From positions 1 through 53,006 of the forward strand of contig CAIOBP010000187.1 of the NCBI GenBank assembly GCA_903856295.1: DNA of 53,006 nt, read 5' to 3'. This document shows, piece after piece, positions 46,380 through 53,006 of the stretch (the first letter of the stretch is position 1; each line of letters begins with the position of its first letter). A program made the translations under genes and the position numbers. Below the pieces are notes generated by a model. It was given only the letters and a program-made list of their open reading frames with translations, was not told the DNA's origin and searched no databases. This DNA is from an uncultured Rhodospirillales bacterium (GTDB lineage: Bacteria > Pseudomonadota > Alphaproteobacteria > Azospirillales > Azospirillaceae).

Positions 46380-46486
46380 TGCAAAACCACACAGACGATA
46401 TTTGCATCGTCGGGCATAATCAAAATCGGCTTGGCAAAAATTATTTTTATCAAGCCGGCAAAAAGTTAGTGCAAAAGCATAAATAA
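46379..46486 (+). CDS. small basic protein, 35 aa, coupled to the upstream gene
   Basis: A 35-residue reading frame starting MQNHTDDICIVGHNQNRLGK and ending in a lysine-rich tail (KKLVQKHK). It starts on the last base of the upstream stop (TGATG), the usual sign of translational coupling. No family recognised. It is moderately basic, in contrast to its acidic partner. Confidence 0.45.
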   Translation: MQNHTDDICIVGHNQNRLGKNYFYQAGKKLVQKHK

Positions 46487-46598
46487 GATTGGGCAACATA
46501 AATTCGCTACCAACGAACTTGCTCGCGGTGATCAATAAAAAACGGCGTTATGTCGATTAATTTTTTAGTTTACGTCGCACTTATCACCGCGACTTTTC

Positions 46599-46638
46599 GG
46601 CCCCGTGGCGTTTGGTAGACGCGCGGGGCCATTTTTTT
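46599..46638 (+). terminator. Rho-independent terminator
   Basis: A GC-rich stem ggccccg.../...cggggcc followed by a run of seven T residues (46632-46638). An inverted repeat tcgcggtgat/atcaccgcga (46523-46532 with 46583-46592) precedes it. It ends the transcript of the 46242-46486 pair. Confidence 0.88.
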
Positions 46639-46654
46639 ACAGAAAGGCTATAAA

Positions 46655-47053
46655 ATGACAAAATTAAATACGAGAGAGATTTATGATATTGATGCGGCGA
46701 TGATATACGGATTTTTTAGTTATCTCTTCGAGCATGAAATGCGAGACGATGCAAACAATGAAATTGGCGTTGATGACGGATGTTTAACATACGACTTAAC
46801 ATATGAGATTATAAAAGTTCACGAGAACGTAGACGGAATTGTGTTTACCGCCGTGGTCGAAGATACCGTGTTCGACATTGAAGACAGGTCGTTGGGGTAT
46901 AAAGGTGGAACTTTGGTGGTATCGAAAGTTAGCGGAATATACAGCGGATACGTCTCGGGAATGTCATTATTAGACCAGCATCGAATTTTATGTAAGTTAA
47001 CCAACAGGTATGAACTCGAAGCGCAAGACCATTTTTATCGGGAAATTCATTAA
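46655..47053 (+). CDS. hypothetical island protein, 132 aa
   Basis: A protein of 132 residues, acidic at the start (MTKLNTREIYDIDAAMIYGF), with a beta-rich middle (GIVFTAVVEDTVFDIEDRSL, GGTLVVSKVSGIYSGYVSG) and a helical end (LLDQHRILCKLTNRYELEAQ). No signal peptide or membrane segment. AGAAAGG lies about 10 bases upstream. I recognise no family. It follows a strong terminator, so it has its own promoter or starts a new unit with 47121-48209. Confidence 0.65.
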   Translation: MTKLNTREIYDIDAAMIYGFFSYLFEHEMRDDANNEIGVDDGCLTYDLTYEIIKVHENVDGIVFTAVVEDTVFDIEDRSLGYKGGTLVVSKVSGIYSGYVSGMSLLDQHRILCKLTNRYELEAQDHFYREIH

Positions 47054-47120
47054 AGCGGATGCCGGCCAATTTGCAGTTGGCCGGCATCAATATTACATAA
47101 CACAGCAAAAGGATTATAAC

Positions 47121-48209
47121 ATGACACAATTACAAAAAGTAGATATAAATGACTTAATGCGGCGTATGAATATTAAACGGCACGAGCCCGAGTTAAAATT
47201 TGTCGGCGACATAAAAACTTCCCCTGTTGTATCGGAAAATGATAGTGTATTAGATGTATTTAATGCAAGCGGAGAACGGGCGGATTTGGAGCGGATCCAT
47301 ATTGGCTTAATTGGCTTAATTGAAGGAAATAAAGACAATAATGGATCCGCTGTAAATCCGCCCGAAGGCGGATATAACAACGGACCAATAAATGAAAGCA
47401 ATCGCTTGCTACGCCTTTCTTCTTCGAAGGCAATAAATGCAATCCAATACGAACCAAATCGACAAAATGCAATTACAAAAAGCAATCAAAAAGATTATGA
47501 TATGGCCGTATCGAGTGGCGTTTCGAGTGACGTTTCGGATGCGGCTAACGAACGCTTCGAACGCATTGAAAAAACGCTCGAAGACATCGGAGAAACGCTA
47601 AAGCACTTGATTGGTTTAACAAGTAGCACAAAGACAGCACCGGAAATAAATCACGCAGGTGGCGGATTAATAGATTTTACAATGCAGATACCGGACAAGA
47701 TAGTTATACAATATTTCAAGAACGCAAAATCAAAATCTCCACCAACTATCAAGTTGGAACTACGAGAAAGAGCGAGAGATGCAGGCGGCAAGATATATTA
47801 CAGAGATTATTGTGTTTTACACGGGAATTTAGCAGGTAGTTTCGGACGTGGCAAACTTGATAAATTAACCGCATTAAGCATTAACAAAGGAAACATGGAC
47901 GATATATGGACGCTGCGAAACTTTATAAACAACATTAGTGATGAGTATCGAGAACTTAAAAGTTATATGGGAGTGGTGTTTTATGACTACGAAACAAATG
48001 AATTATTCCCATACGCATACATGGTAATTGATAAGTCGGATGATTGGGCATTGCTGTATTTGCATAACGGTGAGCAATTCATATCGGAAGAAGTTAAGTT
48101 TATCGAGTCAAAATCGACAGGTAAGAAAAAAGGTGCGGACGGAATATTTACACTTAATAAAGACGTAATCGATTGCATTTTTAATTGCGAAGATAGCAAA
48201 AGCGAATGA
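47121..48209 (+). CDS. hypothetical island protein, 362 aa, with coiled coil
   Basis: A protein of 362 residues from ATG 47121. The N-terminal part is low in order and rich in Asn and Ser. A short coiled coil (RFERIEKTLEDIGETLKHLI, about 145-165) follows, then a C-terminal domain of about 180 residues (IPDKIVIQYFKNAKSKSPPT, KLDKLTALSINKGNMDDIWT, MGVVFYDYETNELFPYAYMV). No known motif recognised. The coiled coil suggests oligomerisation. A frame open from 47010 is not used because the ATG at 47121 has AAAGGA upstream. A hairpin terminator follows 18 bases after the stop. Confidence 0.7.
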   Translation: MTQLQKVDINDLMRRMNIKRHEPELKFVGDIKTSPVVSENDSVLDVFNASGERADLERIHIGLIGLIEGNKDNNGSAVNPPEGGYNNGPINESNRLLRLSSSKAINAIQYEPNRQNAITKSNQKDYDMAVSSGVSSDVSDAANERFERIEKTLEDIGETLKHLIGLTSSTKTAPEINHAGGGLIDFTMQIPDKIVIQYFKNAKSKSPPTIKLELRERARDAGGKIYYRDYCVLHGNLAGSFGRGKLDKLTALSINKGNMDDIWTLRNFINNISDEYRELKSYMGVVFYDYETNELFPYAYMVIDKSDDWALLYLHNGEQFISEEVKFIESKSTGKKKGADGIFTLNKDVIDCIFNCEDSKSE

Positions 48210-48226
48210 TTGGTTTATCGAATTGG

Positions 48227-48254
48227 GCAGTGCGATATTATTCGCACTGCTTTT
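48227..48254 (+). terminator. Rho-independent terminator
   Basis: A 9-bp stem gcagtgcga/tcgcactgc (48227-48235 with 48242-48250) with a 6-base loop, followed by four T residues. It lies directly after the 362-residue gene. Confidence 0.9.
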
Positions 48255-48308
48255 ATCGACATCGGCATAAATACTATTACACAAGCATGCTACATGGGAG
48301 AAACTTAA

Positions 48309-48488
48309 ATGGGATTTGCAGATATTTACAAAAAATACAATGCGACGATGAATATCGGGCACGAAGCGGAAACGAAGCGAGCGGACGATGCGGTCGTTTC
48401 GGCTAAGCGGTTAAAGAAACAAGCCGAGATAAAAGGTGCAGACGAAAAGTTAAAGATCAAGAAGATGGAATTATCAGACATCAAGTAA
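48309..48488 (+). CDS. small lysine-rich protein, 59 aa
   Basis: A 59-residue protein starting MGFADIYKKYNATMNIGHEA and continuing as one charged helix (RADDAVVSAKRLKKQAEIKG, LKIKKMELSDIK), probably a coiled coil. GGGAGA lies about 10 bases before the ATG. No family recognised. It is followed 14 bases on by the DUF6626-like gene, so the two are probably one transcript. Confidence 0.55.
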   Translation: MGFADIYKKYNATMNIGHEAETKRADDAVVSAKRLKKQAEIKGADEKLKIKKMELSDIK

Positions 48489-48502
48489 GCGAGTATTACA
48501 AA

Positions 48503-48901
48503 ATGAATCAAATATTGTATATTGTGTATTTCATGTTAGCAGATTGTGGAATTGTTAAATCATCAAATGATTTTTCTCGGAGATTATTGGGAAGAAGCAG
48601 CCGATATTATAGTTGGATACTTGCAACCAACCATAAACCGGCTATTGATGTGATGGTCGGCTTATTTGTTAGGCTTGAAGGTTTATGCAACGAGGCAAAA
48701 TCAATTGGTGATGAGGACAAAGAGTTATTGTTTGATGATTTGGCAACTAAACTTTGGGCTGAAATTCGGATTGAGAGCCTCGCAAAAAAGCCGGTATCTC
48801 GTAAAAAACATCGGCATGAAAATGATGCTGGTGACGGCGTGGACATGGTGGAGAACGGCAACGCTACCGTGCCCGCCCATGCTGAACCGTTCGGAGCATA
48901 G
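48503..48901 (+). CDS. DUF6626-like protein
   Basis: A protein of 132 residues. The N-terminal half (YIVYFMLADCGIVKSSNDF, then SRRLLGRSSRYYSWILATN) matches the DUF6626-type pattern: helix, a FSRxxLGRSxxYY core, helix. This resembles a small helix-turn-helix fold and is found on phages and islands of Alphaproteobacteria. The C-terminal half has a basic patch (KKPVSRKKHRH) and a disordered tail. The role is unknown; DNA binding is an inference from fold resemblance. The ATG at 48503 is used. Confidence 0.65.
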   Translation: MNQILYIVYFMLADCGIVKSSNDFSRRLLGRSSRYYSWILATNHKPAIDVMVGLFVRLEGLCNEAKSIGDEDKELLFDDLATKLWAEIRIESLAKKPVSRKKHRHENDAGDGVDMVENGNATVPAHAEPFGA

Positions 48902-48964
48902 CAGCATAGCGGGCAAGCCGGCGATTACGCTGGACGGGCATATGGCGACGATGGCGAACAAGCC

Positions 48965-49019
48965 GTTATGCCGACCGCAGCACCTCACCAAAATTACCAA
49001 AATGTGCGGTCGGCATAAC
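48965..49019. repeat. 15-bp perfect inverted repeat with a 25-base loop
   Basis: gttatgccgaccgca (48965-48979) and its exact reverse complement (49005-49019), separated by 25 AT-rich bases. No T run follows. It may be a stem-loop in RNA or a binding or recombination site. It lies between the DUF6626-like and DUF6641-like genes. Confidence 0.75.
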
Positions 49020-49113
49020 CGCCATCATATTGAAATTACGCCATAATTATCTTGATCTGCCTTGGCGGCATTGTAGCATTGGCTTAGCACAAGAACTTAT
49101 TGGAGTAATCGAG

Positions 49114-49620
49114 ATGGGAGTTTTGCAAAGCCTTAAGTTCTCGGATATTAGCAAGAAGTCCGAGAATACCACGCCGGTAATGGTAATGCGGCGTAAAATG
49201 CTGGTGGCCTTGGATGAGCAAATCGAAGCCGCGACCAGCGAGGCAGCCGGACATCATTACATCCGCAGCGTCGAAAAGACGGTGAAGAACGCTGAAACGG
49301 GCGTAAGCGAGCGTCGAACCGTTGAACGAACGCTTCGTAAGATGTGGTGGAGGTCGGCGGAAGGCGTGATGCTGGAGTTGCGATTTGCGAACCGTGTGAT
49401 GACGGTCGGCGCCGGCAACAGCATTGTAATCGGACCGGCTGAAAATCTTGTTCCTGTGCTCGAACAGGTGAAGCAGGCCGTGAGCAACGGTGAACTCGAC
49501 GCTGCTATGCAGGCTGTTGCGGATAGTCGCAAGCGTGCTCGGAAGTCCGGCAAGCCTGTCGGTGATGCTGGTCTACCGGTTGCGACGGTGACGAAGGCCG
49601 CGACGAAGGCGGCGAAGTGA
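49114..49620 (+). CDS. DUF6641-like protein
   Basis: A protein of 168 residues that matches what I recall of DUF6641: MGVLQSLKFSDI at the start, then RRKMLVALDEQIEAATSEA, then ERTLRKMWWRSAEGVMLELR with the paired Trp, an AEGVMLELRFANRVM strand, and VPVLEQVKQAVSNGELDAAM. The end is Ala/Lys-rich. Such proteins occur on phages and integrative elements of Proteobacteria, with unknown function. GGAG lies 8 bases before the ATG at 49114. A terminator follows at once. Confidence 0.7.
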   Translation: MGVLQSLKFSDISKKSENTTPVMVMRRKMLVALDEQIEAATSEAAGHHYIRSVEKTVKNAETGVSERRTVERTLRKMWWRSAEGVMLELRFANRVMTVGAGNSIVIGPAENLVPVLEQVKQAVSNGELDAAMQAVADSRKRARKSGKPVGDAGLPVATVTKAATKAAK

Positions 49621-49630
49621 TGGGCATGAT

Positions 49631-49666
49631 GGCCGACTCCGAGAAAATTGGAGTCGGCCAATTTTT
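49631..49666 (+). terminator. Rho-independent terminator
   Basis: A perfect 10-bp stem ggccgactcc/ggagtcggcc (49631-49640 with 49650-49659), then aa and five T residues. It ends the DUF6641-like transcript. Confidence 0.95.
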
Positions 49667-49681
49667 ATGATGGAGGCGGAC

Positions 49682-49879
49682 ATGGCGAGACAGGAATTTA
49701 GGGATTTTAGCGGCAGGTGCGTCGGGTGGATCGAAACGTTTGCGGGCCGGCTCGAAGCACGCGATTACGCTGGCCGGCTGAAAGGCTGGTTCGACGTGCG
49801 GGCGAACGAGACGCGAGACTACTCGGGCAGGATGGTCGGACGTGGCAACATGTTGGCGGCACTTATATTTTCACCGTGA
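49682..49879 (+). CDS. small repeat protein with R-D-[FY]-x-G-R units, 65 aa
   Basis: A 65-residue protein with three copies of a short unit: RDFSGRCVG (7-15), RDYAGRLKG (27-35) and RDYSGRMVG (45-53), spaced 18-20 residues, then GRGNMLAALIFSP. This looks like a small repeated beta-hairpin fold as found in short phage and bacterial proteins of unknown role. GGAGG 5 bases before the ATG at 49682 decides the start over an upstream ATG at 49667. It is higher in GC than its neighbours. Confidence 0.7.
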   Translation: MARQEFRDFSGRCVGWIETFAGRLEARDYAGRLKGWFDVRANETRDYSGRMVGRGNMLAALIFSP

Positions 49880-50179
49880 TTGACGGTGGATTACAGCGGC
49901 AAATGTTTGCTCGGCAAACTTTAACGGATACCGGCACGCTGGGCATGGCCGCATTACCTGCATCGTGTTGGAGCGTGTGGCAGGGTCGGCAATGGCGATG
50001 AAACATTGGATGCGACGCTGGTAGCGATTGGGCATGGGGCGAATGGGCGGAGACGACAGGAGCAAATATGACGCCGGTTGGTAATGATCATGGCCTTGCA
50101 AATGACCATTGATCACGCTATAGGCAGCGTTCGAACCGCACCGATGCTGTTCAATCCTTTTTACGTTCCTCCCTAAACT
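49880..50179 (+). other. intergenic region, no gene seen
   Basis: About 300 bases with no frame I can support. It contains an imperfect palindrome around 50081-50115 (tgatcatgg ... ccattgatca) and leads straight into a strong terminator at 50180-50209. It may be untranslated RNA or the remains of a gene. Confidence 0.45.
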
Positions 50180-50209
50180 GGGTCGCTTGTCTGCGGCCCA
50201 TTTTTTTTT
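50180..50209 (+). terminator. Rho-independent terminator
   Basis: Stem gggtcgc/gcggccc with one G-T pair and a 6-base loop, followed by A and nine T residues (50201-50209). Confidence 0.95.
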
Positions 50210-50417
50210 GCAAAATATTTCCATTTTATGCAACGCCCCACAATTAACAGCCCTTTTTGACAGCATAAAACGAACATGATTGTCAAAGGCTACGCATAAA
50301 CACTGATGCGGCATATTGGCCGAAAGACATATTTTTGCCCCATTTGCGAACCCGGCGCGCCGAAGCCTATTCCGGAAACTGACGGCCCAATATATAATCA
50401 TTGGCATCATATCGAGG

Positions 50418-50792
50418 GTGAAGACCAAGGCGACCATTCTTGTTATCGATGACGACAATTTTATGCGTAAAGCCATTCGGCTTATGATCGAGGAACACGG
50501 CCACAGCGTTATTGAAGCCGAAACTGGACTAAAAGGTGAGCAAGCACTTGAGTTTTCAAATGTTGATATTATTTTCACTGATATCTTTATGCCGGAGCAA
50601 GATGGAATTCAAACCATCATCAACATAAAGAAAATTATGCCCGATATTCCAATTGTGGCTATTACATCTGCTCACTCCGAAAGCATGACATGCCACCTAA
50701 AGCAAGCGAAACTTCTTGGGGCATCGATAGCATATAGCAAGCCCATTACAGCCGAGAATATTCATCACGCATTATTCACGCTTCTATCATAA
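50418..50792 (+). CDS. single-domain response regulator (CheY-like receiver)
   Basis: A receiver domain of 124 residues. The acid pocket is ILVIDDDNFM, the phospho-acceptor Asp is in IIFTDIFMPEQDG, the switch Thr/Ser is in VAITSAH, and the conserved Lys is in AYSKPI. There is no output domain. The start is taken as a GTG at 50418 because the domain begins there; its ribosome site is poor. AT-rich codon use separates it from the host CheY at 32197-32562. It lies 37 bases before the DUF1465-like gene and may be co-transcribed. Its partner kinase is not in view. Confidence 0.85.
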   Translation: MKTKATILVIDDDNFMRKAIRLMIEEHGHSVIEAETGLKGEQALEFSNVDIIFTDIFMPEQDGIQTIINIKKIMPDIPIVAITSAHSESMTCHLKQAKLLGASIAYSKPITAENIHHALFTLLS

Positions 50793-50829
50793 GAACTAAG
50801 GGCTATCATTTGAAGTGCTGGGGTGCCAA

Positions 50830-51258
50830 ATGACTGCTATTAGTTTTATTTCTTTATTAGACCCAATATACGATGAGGCAATAGCACTTGCGCTCAATTC
50901 AAAAGAATATTTTTCATATTATGACAATATGGATAAAGATTTCTTATCATATATGACACGAATGCAAATGATTGATGAGATGAGAATTTTGACCATCCGG
51001 CTTACTGAAATAGTTTCGTGGGCGTTTGCCATAAGAGCACTCCACAACAATGAAATTGATGCTGAAGAAATTGACAAAAAATACAGAATTTCTAAGGACG
51101 AATATCTGCTACAGCCTTATGCAAAACAAATTCCGCTTCCAAAAGAGATGATTGAACTATTGACAAAAAGCCACGCTCTCTATGTTAGAACGTCGAGGAT
51201 AATTGATGATACCGTTAAGCATTTACAATTTAAAGATCGCTGCTACGGAATAACATAG
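50830..51258 (+). CDS. DUF1465 family protein
   Basis: A helical protein of 142 residues that matches the alphaproteobacterial DUF1465 pattern: FISLLDPIYDEAIALAL, MIDEMRILTIRLTEIVSWAF followed by AIRALHNNEIDAEE, and LPKEMIELLTKSHALYVRTS. The function of the family is not established. The gene is AT-rich, unlike usual chromosomal copies in high-GC hosts, which suggests transfer or a second copy on the island. The ATG at 50830 is used. Its neighbours are a response regulator and an HD-GYP gene. Confidence 0.75.
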   Translation: MTAISFISLLDPIYDEAIALALNSKEYFSYYDNMDKDFLSYMTRMQMIDEMRILTIRLTEIVSWAFAIRALHNNEIDAEEIDKKYRISKDEYLLQPYAKQIPLPKEMIELLTKSHALYVRTSRIIDDTVKHLQFKDRCYGIT

Positions 51259-51352
51259 CGCGCTTAAAACATTCGTTAATGTGTAGGCATAAAGTTTTTT
51301 TAAAAATTTTGTTAGATATATTTCGTCAAAAACAATGCACGCCACCATATCA

Positions 51353-52609
51353 TCAATAGTAAACATTAAGTATCCTATTTGCCTCATTAACAACCTCGTC
51401 ATCATTTCGATTTGAATAGTTATCAAATAGCATCCTCGCAATGTCTATAAACTTATCCACCAAATCAGCATCAAAATGACCGCCTTTTGCTGAAATTAAA
51501 TAAATCATTGTATCTTCAAACGACTTCCCTTTTTTATACGGCCTTTCACTTGTTATAGCATCAAAAACATCAACTATCGCAAACATCCTCGCAATTATTG
51601 GAATTTCGTCACCGGATATTTTGTGCGGGTATCCCTTACCATCATATCGCTCATGGTGATACTTGATAATATCTATGCCGCTTTCAACCCAATCAGAATT
51701 CACCATAATTTTTTCACCGAGAGAAACATGGCCTTTAATAACTTCAAATTCTTCGTTCGTTAATTTTCCGGGCTTCTGCAAAACAGCATCCGGTATTCCA
51801 ATTTTGCCAATATCATGCAACAACGCGCCACTAATAAGTTCGTTCATTTGATGCTCTTGTAGCCGCATAATTTCTCCAAAATAATATGAATAAATCATAA
51901 CTCGCAAATTGTGATGAAATGTATCATTATCCCTTAATGCAATTGTATTGCCCAACAATAAAAGCGTTTTAACATTAGCCTTAACCAAAGTTCTACTAAC
52001 TTTTACCGAAACATAATATTGGACAAAAGATACTAAAATTGCAATAAGCGAGGTTATCCCGACCACAACAATTGTGTTGTCAATGAAATCAGAAATTACT
52101 TTGTCCGAAACGTGAAGAAAGCCGTATAAATTATAATGTGTATGCCCATTAACAACCGCTGATTTTGAACAAAAGTAATTGCTTTTACCGTATGAGATGA
52201 TTGGCAATAAAGAAACAGAACACTCGATTGCAGATCGTTTGGAGAAAATATTTTTATCATAATCACTCAATTCAGTTTCAACAATCCGCTGATCAAACTC
52301 GTCAGTCAGCAAAATATATACAAAATTTGCGTCGCTTGATGGAGCGGCTTTCTTATATGAAATATAATCATAAACAGTTTCTAAAATCACCGCATTTTGA
52401 GAAGCGGGCGTTATCTTCGAAAAGATGCGCTGACCAAACTCACTAACTTGCCGATCTACTATTCTATCATATCTTGCTTTCGAAAATTTATATGATACAA
52501 CTAACGCAATCGGCATGATCAATATTGATGAAACTATTGCAACAACAATTGCGCGATACATAAATTTGATGCGCGCTTTCGACATGCTTATACCCTGCGA
52601 TCCCGACAC
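51353..52609 (-). CDS. membrane-bound HD-GYP cyclic-di-GMP phosphodiesterase
   Basis: A protein of 418 residues. A first membrane helix (AIVVAIVSSILIMPIALVV) and a second (VVVGITSLIAILVSFVQY, about 185-205) flank a periplasmic sensor region. The C-terminal HD-GYP domain has LLHDIGKIGIPD, IIKYHHERYDGKGYP and FDAITSERPYKKG, all intact, so c-di-GMP hydrolysis is likely. The GTG at 52609 has GGAGG 6 bases upstream, which makes it a better start than the ATG at 52585. It lies 26 bases after a truncated gene, and both were probably one operon before the IS inserted. Confidence 0.92.
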   Translation of the reverse strand: MSGSQGISMSKARIKFMYRAIVVAIVSSILIMPIALVVSYKFSKARYDRIVDRQVSEFGQRIFSKITPASQNAVILETVYDYISYKKAAPSSDANFVYILLTDEFDQRIVETELSDYDKNIFSKRSAIECSVSLLPIISYGKSNYFCSKSAVVNGHTHYNLYGFLHVSDKVISDFIDNTIVVVGITSLIAILVSFVQYYVSVKVSRTLVKANVKTLLLLGNTIALRDNDTFHHNLRVMIYSYYFGEIMRLQEHQMNELISGALLHDIGKIGIPDAVLQKPGKLTNEEFEVIKGHVSLGEKIMVNSDWVESGIDIIKYHHERYDGKGYPHKISGDEIPIIARMFAIVDVFDAITSERPYKKGKSFEDTMIYLISAKGGHFDADLVDKFIDIARMLFDNYSNRNDDEVVNEANRILNVYY

Positions 52610-52635
52610 GGCATACCTCCAACAAAACCAAATAT

Positions 52636-52872
52636 TTAAACAGGCTTCCGCATGTGATCTCGTATGGAACTTATCGCAATTTCAATTTTGCTTATAATAT
52701 CATCCATTGAAGCCGAAACATCTGTTAACTTCCATGATACTTTAACAAGTTCTGCATTTTGTTTTGCCGTGCTTTGAGCAGCATCACGTGAAAATGTCCC
52801 AAATCCGCTAACAGTTTCTATTGCCGCATTCATTTCTTGTTCTAATGTGCGAACGGTATGTTCAGTTTCTTT
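52636..52872 (-). pseudogene. 3' fragment of a coiled-coil gene cut by the insertion sequence
   Basis: The last 78 or so codons of a gene whose 5' part is replaced by the IS end at 52873. The remaining protein is one charged helix (HTVRTLEQEMNAAIETVSGF, QNAELVKVSWKLTDVSASMD, IISKIEIAISSIRDHM), in the style of a chemoreceptor signalling tail or another coiled-coil sensor, though no diagnostic hairpin tip is visible. It ends 26 bases before the HD-GYP gene on the same strand. An in-frame GTG inside the IS end could restart translation. Confidence 0.6.
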
Positions 52873-53006
52873 GGCTCTTCGCTGTTTCACGTGGGTAGCT
52901 TGAGTTCTAGCTTTCCGGCGACGAGGTAGATTATCGCGGCCAGGTTGCGGGTAGAGCGGTATCCCCGTGCCTTGGCCTTGGCTGCCTGGACCAAGCTGTT
53001 GATGCC
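52873..53006 (-). mobile_element. ISL3-family insertion sequence, partial (3' end)
   Basis: The element begins at 52873 with GGCTCTTCGCTGTTTCACG, matching the GGCTCTTC start of ISL3-family inverted repeats such as IS31831. It contains the end of the transposase gene and runs beyond the window. ISL3 elements normally make 8-bp target duplications; the flanking 8 bases here are agtttctt, but the other side is not visible. Confidence 0.75.
52887..53006 (-). CDS. ISL3-family transposase, C-terminal part only
   Basis: The last 39 residues of a DDE transposase, open to the window edge. The sequence reads GINSLVQAAKAKARGYRST, then RNLAAIIYLVAGKLELKLPT. This is the characteristic end of ISL3-family transposases (N-x-L-[IV]-Q-x-x-K-x-K-A-R-G-[FY]). 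It stops at 52887-52889, 14 bases inside the IS end. The catalytic residues lie outside the window. Confidence 0.85.
   Translation of the reverse strand, partial: GINSLVQAAKAKARGYRSTRNLAAIIYLVAGKLELKLPT

Larger units (their letters stand above)
39991..52872. mobile_element. tRNA-Pro-associated genomic island, right end not seen
   Basis: From just after the tRNA-Pro terminator the sequence becomes clearly more AT-rich and patchy. It carries a tyrosine integrase next to the tRNA, a serine recombinase, a transglycosylase-like gene with an unknown partner, many small orphan genes, DUF6626- and DUF6641-like proteins, and frequent strong terminators. No capsid, tail, packaging, replication or conjugation genes were recognised, so it is best described as an integrative element or phage-satellite-like island. 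Its outer boundary, and whether the signalling genes after 50,400 belong to it, are uncertain because no duplicated tRNA end was found before the window closes. Confidence 0.7.

Noticed and set aside
42408-50209. A complete prophage
   Set aside because: No capsid, portal, terminase, tail, lysis or replication genes were recognised, so only an integrative or satellite-like island is claimed.
39850-53006. A duplicated tRNA-Pro 3' end as attR
   Set aside because: I looked for the CTCTCCGACCA end elsewhere in the island by eye and found no second copy; only the anticodon-arm copy at 40136 was found.
1-53006. CRISPR array
   Set aside because: No run of regularly spaced 25-40 base repeats with unique spacers was seen; the tandem repeats present are short and contiguous.

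Overview
The window looks like the chromosome of a high-GC alphaproteobacterium, probably a Rhodospirillales (Magnetospirillum/Phaeospirillum-type) member. Signs of this are the GC-rich coding, a ChpT-type phosphotransferase, a cheA-cheW-cheY-cheB-cheR operon with a hybrid CheA, and typical alphaproteobacterial housekeeping genes. The assignment rests on gene content only.

Positions 1 to about 39,950 are host backbone. In order they hold: a frameshifted TRAP solute-binding gene, a PAS protein, a bacteriohemerythrin, an acyl-CoA ligase, a HAD phosphatase, a patatin phospholipase, a ComM-like AAA ATPase, a four-gene Gld-type ABC export operon, RecQ, an SDR, UvrC, PgsA, a GNAT acetyltransferase, a Uup-like ABC-F protein, small secreted glycine-rich proteins, a murein amidase, EpmA, CarB, GreA and an SPFH protein. 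The che operon, ChpT, SppA, a DUF2007-methyltransferase fusion, a polyprenyl diphosphate synthase and tRNA-Pro(CGG) follow. Three copies of a double-hairpin repeat sit exactly between convergent gene pairs (near 4.1, 12.6 and 28.9 kb).

From the tRNA-Pro gene to the right end (about 40.0-52.9 kb) base composition drops and the genes change character: a tyrosine integrase (frameshifted) next to the tRNA, a serine recombinase, and then a string of genes with phage- or satellite-like features separated by strong hairpin terminators. The central pair is a 652-residue unknown protein followed 2 bases later by a 511-residue protein with tRNA-guanine-transglycosylase motifs (DSGGYQ, VIQG, LGTG, and an Asp at the nucleophile position). 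The second protein resembles the DpdA-type enzymes that place 7-deazaguanines in DNA. The first carries a segment resembling the helix-turn-helix tail of the serine recombinase next door. This pair is the best candidate here for an undescribed system: a mobile-element nucleic-acid modification module with its own putative targeting protein.

The last 2.5 kb carry a single-domain response regulator, a DUF1465-like protein, an HD-GYP c-di-GMP phosphodiesterase and the 3' fragment of a coiled-coil gene cut by an ISL3-family insertion sequence, which runs off the right end. No second copy of the tRNA 3' end was seen, so the right limit of the island is unknown.
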